From the NCBI RefSeq assembly GCF_005938105.1, contig NZ_VCPE01000012.1, positions 1 to 64,000 of the forward strand: a DNA stretch of 64,000 nucleotides. The letters run 5' to 3'. The position numbers and the translations under genes were made by a program. The notes under the pieces were generated by a model. It saw only the letters and a program-made list of their open reading frames with translations. It was not told the origin of the DNA and did no database searches. Shown in pieces: positions 61,625-64,000 of the stretch. Source of the DNA: Brucella haematophila. GTDB taxonomy: Bacteria; Pseudomonadota; Alphaproteobacteria; Rhizobiales; Rhizobiaceae. How positions within the stretch are numbered: position 1 is the first letter of the stretch; every line of letters begins with the position of its first letter.

Positions 61625-61836
61625 AGCGGTCTCTCCGATAGGATGTCGTTACAGCCCGAAAGAATGGGCACACATGCTTTGATTGCACCAGCGTTCCATC
61701 GGCCCACCCCGAACCCCGCCTCTGTCTGCTGGCCATGAAGCCGTTTTCATCCGGCTGTCATATAGGAAACCTAGCGCAACCTTTTGTCCTGACAAGAGAA
61801 GGCATTACTTACACTCACAAGTTCTTGTGAGCTGTA

Positions 61837-62757
61837 TCAGCAGGAACGAAAAGTCTCGAAACGCCCCGTGCGGCGATAAGCTTCAAAGACGTTGCGCAAA
61901 TTCTCCGCCACAGCATGAATATGCGGCCCGGCTTCAGGCCTGATAATCATGCCGAGCTGATAGCGCCCCAGTTCAGGCAAGTCATGCTCCGAACCCAGGG
62001 CAACAATGCCCTCGCCAAGCAAGGTCTTCGCAAAGGGCGCAATGGCGAGATCGGCCATGATGGCGGCGCGCTGTCCGGTGGAGTGAGAACTCATATAAGC
62101 AATGCGATAAGGGCGGCCCGAGCTTTCGAGCGCTTCCAGCGCATTGCCGCGCCACGCGCAACCCTCTTCCCAGATGGAAAGCGGCAGCGGATCGCGACGG
62201 TAAGCCGTTCCGCATTTCGCCCCGGCCCAGACGAGTTCCTCGTCGAGCAACACTTCCGTGTCGCCCTTGCCGGGCACCGTATGCGAGATATTGACCAGCG
62301 TAACATCAAGACGTCGCTCATCCAGACGCTTGCGCAGATTGCTGCTCTGATCAATCACCACATCGACCGTCACGCCCGGATGTGTTTCCGCAAAGCGCTT
62401 GAGAACGAGCGGCAGAACGCATTCGCCAATATCATCCGGTGAACCGAGCCGCACCACGCCAGTGACGGTCGGTGCGACAAATTTCGAAACCGCTTCACGA
62501 TTGAGCGCCAGAAGACGCCGAGCAAAGCCCAGCAGAACCTCACCGTCGCTGGTCAGCGTGACGGAACGGGCATCGCGGTCGAACACGGCGACGCCGATCT
62601 GCTCTTCAAGTTTCTTGATTTGCATCGACACAGCCGATGGCGTGCGAAAAACCGCATTAGCGGCAGAAGAAAAACTGCCCGTGTCTGCAATCGCAACGAA
62701 AGTGCGAAGGACATCGATATCGAGCATTGGCAAAGGATGCTGGACGGGCGCTGTCAT
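61837..62757 (-). CDS. LysR family transcriptional regulator
   Basis: A 306-residue regulator. The N-terminal winged HTH (about 12-70) reads DIDVLRTFVAIADTGSFSSAANAVFRTPSAVSMQIKKLEE in segments, and the C-terminal LysR substrate domain includes VRLGSPDDIGECVLPLVLKRF and IDQSSNLRKRL. The sequence resembles LrhA/HexA-like regulators more than VtlR/LsrB. It is divergent from a DUF1127 gene, which it may control. The start is the ATG before TAPVQHPLPML; one nine codons earlier is possible. Confidence 0.9.
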   Translation of the reverse strand: MTAPVQHPLPMLDIDVLRTFVAIADTGSFSSAANAVFRTPSAVSMQIKKLEEQIGVAVFDRDARSVTLTSDGEVLLGFARRLLALNREAVSKFVAPTVTGVVRLGSPDDIGECVLPLVLKRFAETHPGVTVDVVIDQSSNLRKRLDERRLDVTLVNISHTVPGKGDTEVLLDEELVWAGAKCGTAYRRDPLPLSIWEEGCAWRGNALEALESSGRPYRIAYMSSHSTGQRAAIMADLAIAPFAKTLLGEGIVALGSEHDLPELGRYQLGMIIRPEAGPHIHAVAENLRNVFEAYRRTGRFETFRSC

Positions 62758-62918
62758 GACGGGACTCCGGTGATGATAAATCAAATTTTCTGATCTTAAG
62801 CCTTTTTATATTTCGTTTGATTGAACGTCAAGCACAGCGCACATTAACCCCATCGAAAACACACAACCCGCTGCAGCAGGCATTCAAACCAATCCATTCT
62901 CGCCCGAGGAGACCGAAA

Positions 62919-63227
62919 ATGACCGTACAATGCCAAATCGTGGGCCAAACCATGGGCCAAACCGCAGGCCAAACTGCAAACCGTGCCCGCCGTCCGACGC
63001 CATCGACATCCGGCACTTCGCTTGTCTGGTTGCGCCAGGCTTATCTCGAACTGCGGAGCCAGATCGATCAATGGCTGCTCGACCGCAAGATCGCCCGCAC
63101 CCGCCTCTCGATCCAGAATCTGCCCGAACATATCCGGCAGGACATTGGCTGGCCGGCAATCGACGACCGCCTTCCGGTCATGCGACAAGGCCGCCCCGCG
63201 AGCCCGAACACAGCGCGCAAGGGCTGA
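62919..63227 (+). CDS. DUF1127 protein with GQT repeats
   Basis: A 102-residue protein. The N-terminus holds GQTMGQTAGQT, encoded by 12-base near-tandem repeats (62930-62977). A DUF1127-like segment follows at about 50-80: LRSQIDQWLLDRKIARTRLSIQNLPEHIRQDIGW in part. DUF1127 proteins are small, Arg-rich and linked to RNA turnover or phosphate/stress control in some alphaproteobacteria. It is divergent from the LysR gene and has its own terminator. Confidence 0.8.
   Translation: MTVQCQIVGQTMGQTAGQTANRARRPTPSTSGTSLVWLRQAYLELRSQIDQWLLDRKIARTRLSIQNLPEHIRQDIGWPAIDDRLPVMRQGRPASPNTARKG
62930..62977 (+). repeat. 12-base tandem repeats in the DUF1127 gene
   Basis: Four degenerate units: ATGCCAAATCGT, GGGCCAAACCAT, GGGCCAAACCGC, AGGCCAAACTGC (with the first most divergent). 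The length is a multiple of three, so copy changes keep the frame. Confidence 0.75.
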
Positions 63228-63538
63228 TTTGCGACAATAATTGCTCTTCGAATGAGGGCGAGCCTGTTTCGCCCTCATTTTCACGACATAAAAATACCTT
63301 CTCGCGGCAGGCATTTAGCCGCACTTTGCAACCTAACTGTTCTGTGTCTCAATAAAGCACTATCCCGTTTGCGTCATTGCCCTCCCCTAGCATTTGCGGG
63401 CAATGATACCGGGATCGCCGGTCTGATAGCGACCGGTAAATGCGGGGCAAAAATCGACCCCGCAGTCGTGACGGAGACGTAAGCAGCACCGCGTCGGGAA
63501 CCGCGGCATCTGCTTCAAAAAATGGGAACGGTCCGGTT
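63228..63538. other. Intergenic region between the DUF1127 and GlxA-type genes
   Basis: 311 bases. The left part holds the DUF1127 terminator. Around 63400-63450 GC-rich inverted segments occur (GCATTTGCGGG, CCGGTCTGATAGCGACCGG), perhaps a weak hairpin in the leader of the next gene. I see no credible small gene. Confidence 0.45.
63252..63281 (+). terminator. Terminator after the DUF1127 gene
   Basis: GAGGGCGA/TCGCCCTC stem with a short loop, extended by AT/AT, followed by TTTT, about 25 bases past the stop. Confidence 0.8.
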
Positions 63539-64000
63539 ATGAACCAGGCTTCATCGATCAAGCGGTCTATTGTCTTTTTTCTGGTGCCGAACTTTTCGAT
63601 GATCGCGTTTGCGACGGCCATCGAGCCGCTGCGCATCGCCAATCGTATGCTCGGTTACGAAGCCTACCACTGGCGCCTCACGTCAACGGATGGCCAACCG
63701 GTCACAGCATCCAACGGCGTCGTGTGCGCCGTCAATGCCTCGCTGGAAGACGAACGACGCTATCTGCAACGCGAACAGCGCCCTTCCATGGTGTTTGTCT
63801 GCTCCGGTGTCTATGTCGAGGATTTCCGCAACAAGTCGGTCTTCGCCTGGCTCCGCGAAGAATATAATCGCGGCGTGGCGGTCGGGGGCCTTTGCACCGG
63901 CGCGCATATCCTCGCCGCAGCCGGACTTCTTTCCGGAAAGCGCTGCGCCATTCATTGGGAAAATCTGCCGGGCTTTGCGGAAGCTTTCCCCAAAGCCGAG
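63539..64000 (+). CDS. GlxA-type AraC family regulator, N-terminal part
   Basis: The frame is open from the ATG to the window end (154 codons read) and is truncated there. The visible part is a DJ-1/PfpI-like (class I glutamine amidotransferase-like) domain: IVFFLVPNFSMIAFATAIEPLRIANRM in segments, the nucleophile-elbow-like GLCTGAHILAAAGLL and HWENLPGFAEAFP. The HWEN pattern and the elbow Cys are typical of GlxA/GbdR/CdhR regulators, which carry an AraC HTH further on, beyond this window. Its ligand is unknown. Confidence 0.88.
   Translation, partial: MNQASSIKRSIVFFLVPNFSMIAFATAIEPLRIANRMLGYEAYHWRLTSTDGQPVTASNGVVCAVNASLEDERRYLQREQRPSMVFVCSGVYVEDFRNKSVFAWLREEYNRGVAVGGLCTGAHILAAAGLLSGKRCAIHWENLPGFAEAFPKAE

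Noticed and set aside
61837-62757. Identification of the LysR gene as vtlR/lsrB
   Set aside because: From memory, VtlR/LsrB proteins have a different N-terminal sequence pattern; here the HTH resembles LrhA/HexA, so no symbol was given.
1-64000. CRISPR arrays, prophage or insertion sequences
   Set aside because: No regularly spaced direct repeats, cas genes, phage structural genes, integrases or transposases were recognised.

Overview
The window is chromosomal DNA of an alphaproteobacterium in the Brucella/Ochrobactrum group (Brucellaceae). This rests on gene content and order: a cysE-hydrolase-DUF192-double cold-shock-gloA block, an Omp25/Omp31-like porin, a Rhizobiales-type aerobic cobalamin cluster with a CbiG-CobJ fusion, DUF1127 and DUF3126 proteins, and short dispersed GC-rich palindromes. 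No CRISPR array, prophage, insertion sequence or rRNA operon is visible. The species is inference.

Layout. 1-13.3 kb holds housekeeping genes, nearly all on the minus strand: DUF3126 protein, cysE, an alpha/beta hydrolase, a DUF192 protein, a double cold-shock protein, gloA (plus), a Tim44-like protein, recJ, ddl, glpX, hom, an AlaC-type aminotransferase and a small lipoprotein. 13.3-19.7 kb is on the plus strand: a DUF882 lipoprotein, two tandem tRNA-Glu genes, a DUF2218 protein, sfsA, map, radC and an Omp25/31-type porin. 19.8-26.5 kb is one operon with an M19 dipeptidase and a complete oligopeptide-type ABC importer, followed by a DUF2218-siderophore-interacting flavoprotein on the minus strand.

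27.7-57.2 kb is dominated by cobalamin (B12) synthesis in several transcription units: cobL (minus); cobG-cobH-cobI-cbiG/cobJ (plus); cobA-cobB-cobC-cobD (minus); cbiD-cobK (plus); cobM (minus); cobE (minus, overlapping a terB-like gene); cbtB-cbtA-cobP-cobW-cobN-cobO-eamA (minus, behind a cobalamin riboswitch at about 55.5-55.7 kb); and cobQ (minus). Together they cover uroporphyrinogen III methylation, O2-dependent ring contraction (CobG), peripheral methylations, amidations, CobNST-type cobalt insertion (CobN only here), adenosylation, the aminopropanol arm (CobC, CobD) and nucleotide activation (CobP). No cobF is present and cbiD stands in its place, so the route looks like a hybrid of the aerobic and anaerobic pathways. 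Interspersed are a lipoprotein, a secreted hydrolase, a flavin reductase, a Leu/Ile/Val-type binding protein, a TetR-MFS efflux pair and a TSUP permease.

57.4-64 kb holds an acyl-CoA dehydrogenase plus 3-hydroxyisobutyrate dehydrogenase operon (valine catabolism), a GT39-type membrane glycosyltransferase, a 44-residue entericidin-like lipoprotein, a divergent LysR/DUF1127 pair and the start of a GlxA-type AraC regulator cut by the window end.

The most interesting non-coding signals are two tandem 75-78 bp palindromes between cobA and cbiD whose sequence differences are compensated in both arms, a dispersed ~48 bp repeat family, a palindromic element between two convergent genes at 36.8 kb, and a candidate structured RNA with competing hairpins at 59.6 kb.
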